Below, one piece after another: positions 63,522-64,000 of a stretch of 64,000 bases of DNA. How positions within the stretch are numbered: position 1 is the first letter of the stretch; each line of letters opens with the position of its first letter. Below the pieces are notes generated by a model that saw only the letters and a program-made list of their open reading frames with translations, ran no database searches and was not told where the DNA came from. The DNA comes from Strigops habroptila (Eukaryota; Chordata; Aves; Psittaciformes; Psittacidae), in contig NC_044297.2 of assembly GCF_004027225.2 (NCBI RefSeq), positions 3,244,047 to 3,308,046 of the forward strand, written 5' to 3'. The translations under genes and the position numbers were made by a program.

Positions 63522-64000
63522 CTTAACACAACACACTGAGATTAGTTTTAATCTGCGTTCTCAACCTTCTGCTTAAAACTCATAAAGGAAAAAGGAAGAG
63601 GAGAGCCTGGAATTGGACTTGATTTGCAGCCTTAATTTTGATACTAATTCAGTTCTCCCTGATGAGCTAATAACTGCAAAGCTCCTTAGGAAGACCTTTT
63701 GATAGCCCTCTGAACATGCTGACACAGCAGAGCAACAACTAAACGGTCTATGACAGAGGATAAACCCTTAAGAAGTTGCCTCTTCACTGGTCATCTTTCA
63801 AACACAGCTAAGCAAAGACTTCTTTTTCCTGAAGTACTTGAATTCTGTGCTCACGCCACATTAACAAACACCATCCTTCCAACTAGCAACACGCAAACAA
63901 CAACAACCAAGCCAGCAAACCCTCACGAGGGAATTAAGTTCAGCATCCATCAGTTCATCACCCCAAAGCATTCCCACCTCTGCAGCTCACTCAGAGCGAA

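Noticed and set aside
63978-64000. Possible next NSD3 exon at the window edge (donor-like GTGGGA on the minus strand)
   Set aside because: The phase required by exon 63521-63391 would read a TGA within these 23 bases, so it cannot be the adjoining coding exon in that phase.

Overview
The window is vertebrate nuclear DNA, almost certainly from a bird. Seven multi-exon protein-coding genes with GT-AG introns can be read. The interspersed repeats are nearly all CR1 LINE 3' ends with the bird-type tail (…CCAACCCAAACCATTCTATG). I recognise no Alu, L1, ERV or Polinton sequence. Genes are closely packed, promoters are GC-rich and minisatellites are frequent, which would fit an avian microchromosome (inference).

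Gene order and strand are ASH2L(+, 3' part) – STAR(–) – LSM1(–) – BAG4(+) – DDHD2(+) – PLPP5(–) – NSD3(–, 3' part). From memory this is exactly the order of the human 8p11.23 block beside FGFR1, so the region is conserved synteny and not an accessory island. In-window coding lengths are about 464 codons for ASH2L, 282 aa STAR, 133 aa LSM1, 347 aa BAG4, 698 aa DDHD2, 267 aa PLPP5 and 819 codons for NSD3. The exon phases of every gene close without a frameshift, and the five complete genes are intact.

Layout: 0-6.9 kb ASH2L exons and 3' UTR; 6.9-7.5 kb a convergent gap with a 21-bp inverted repeat; 7.56-10.6 kb STAR with a polypurine minisatellite in intron 2 and a recognisable SF-1/GATA/TATA-like promoter; 10.8-14.66 kb GC-rich intergenic DNA; 14.66-17.0 kb LSM1; 17.02-17.28 kb a bidirectional LSM1/BAG4 promoter holding a perfect 50-bp tandem duplication; 17.3-22.4 kb BAG4; 22.4-25.9 kb intergenic DNA with two minisatellites leading into the DDHD2 CpG-rich promoter; 25.9-35.5 kb DDHD2; 37.4-41.9 kb PLPP5; 42.03-42.63 kb a 39-bp minisatellite that fills the gap between the NSD3 poly(A) site and PLPP5; 42.7-64 kb NSD3 with a long 3' UTR.

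The genes do not form a pathway. ASH2L and NSD3 are chromatin methylation factors. STAR moves cholesterol into mitochondria. LSM1 acts in mRNA decay, BAG4 is an HSP70 co-chaperone, and DDHD2 and PLPP5 act on lipids. I found no clearly new biological system. The most unusual structures are the self-complementary 39-bp minisatellite at the NSD3/PLPP5 junction, the duplicated LSM1/BAG4 promoter, and inverted CR1 pairs flanking single exons of PLPP5 and DDHD2.
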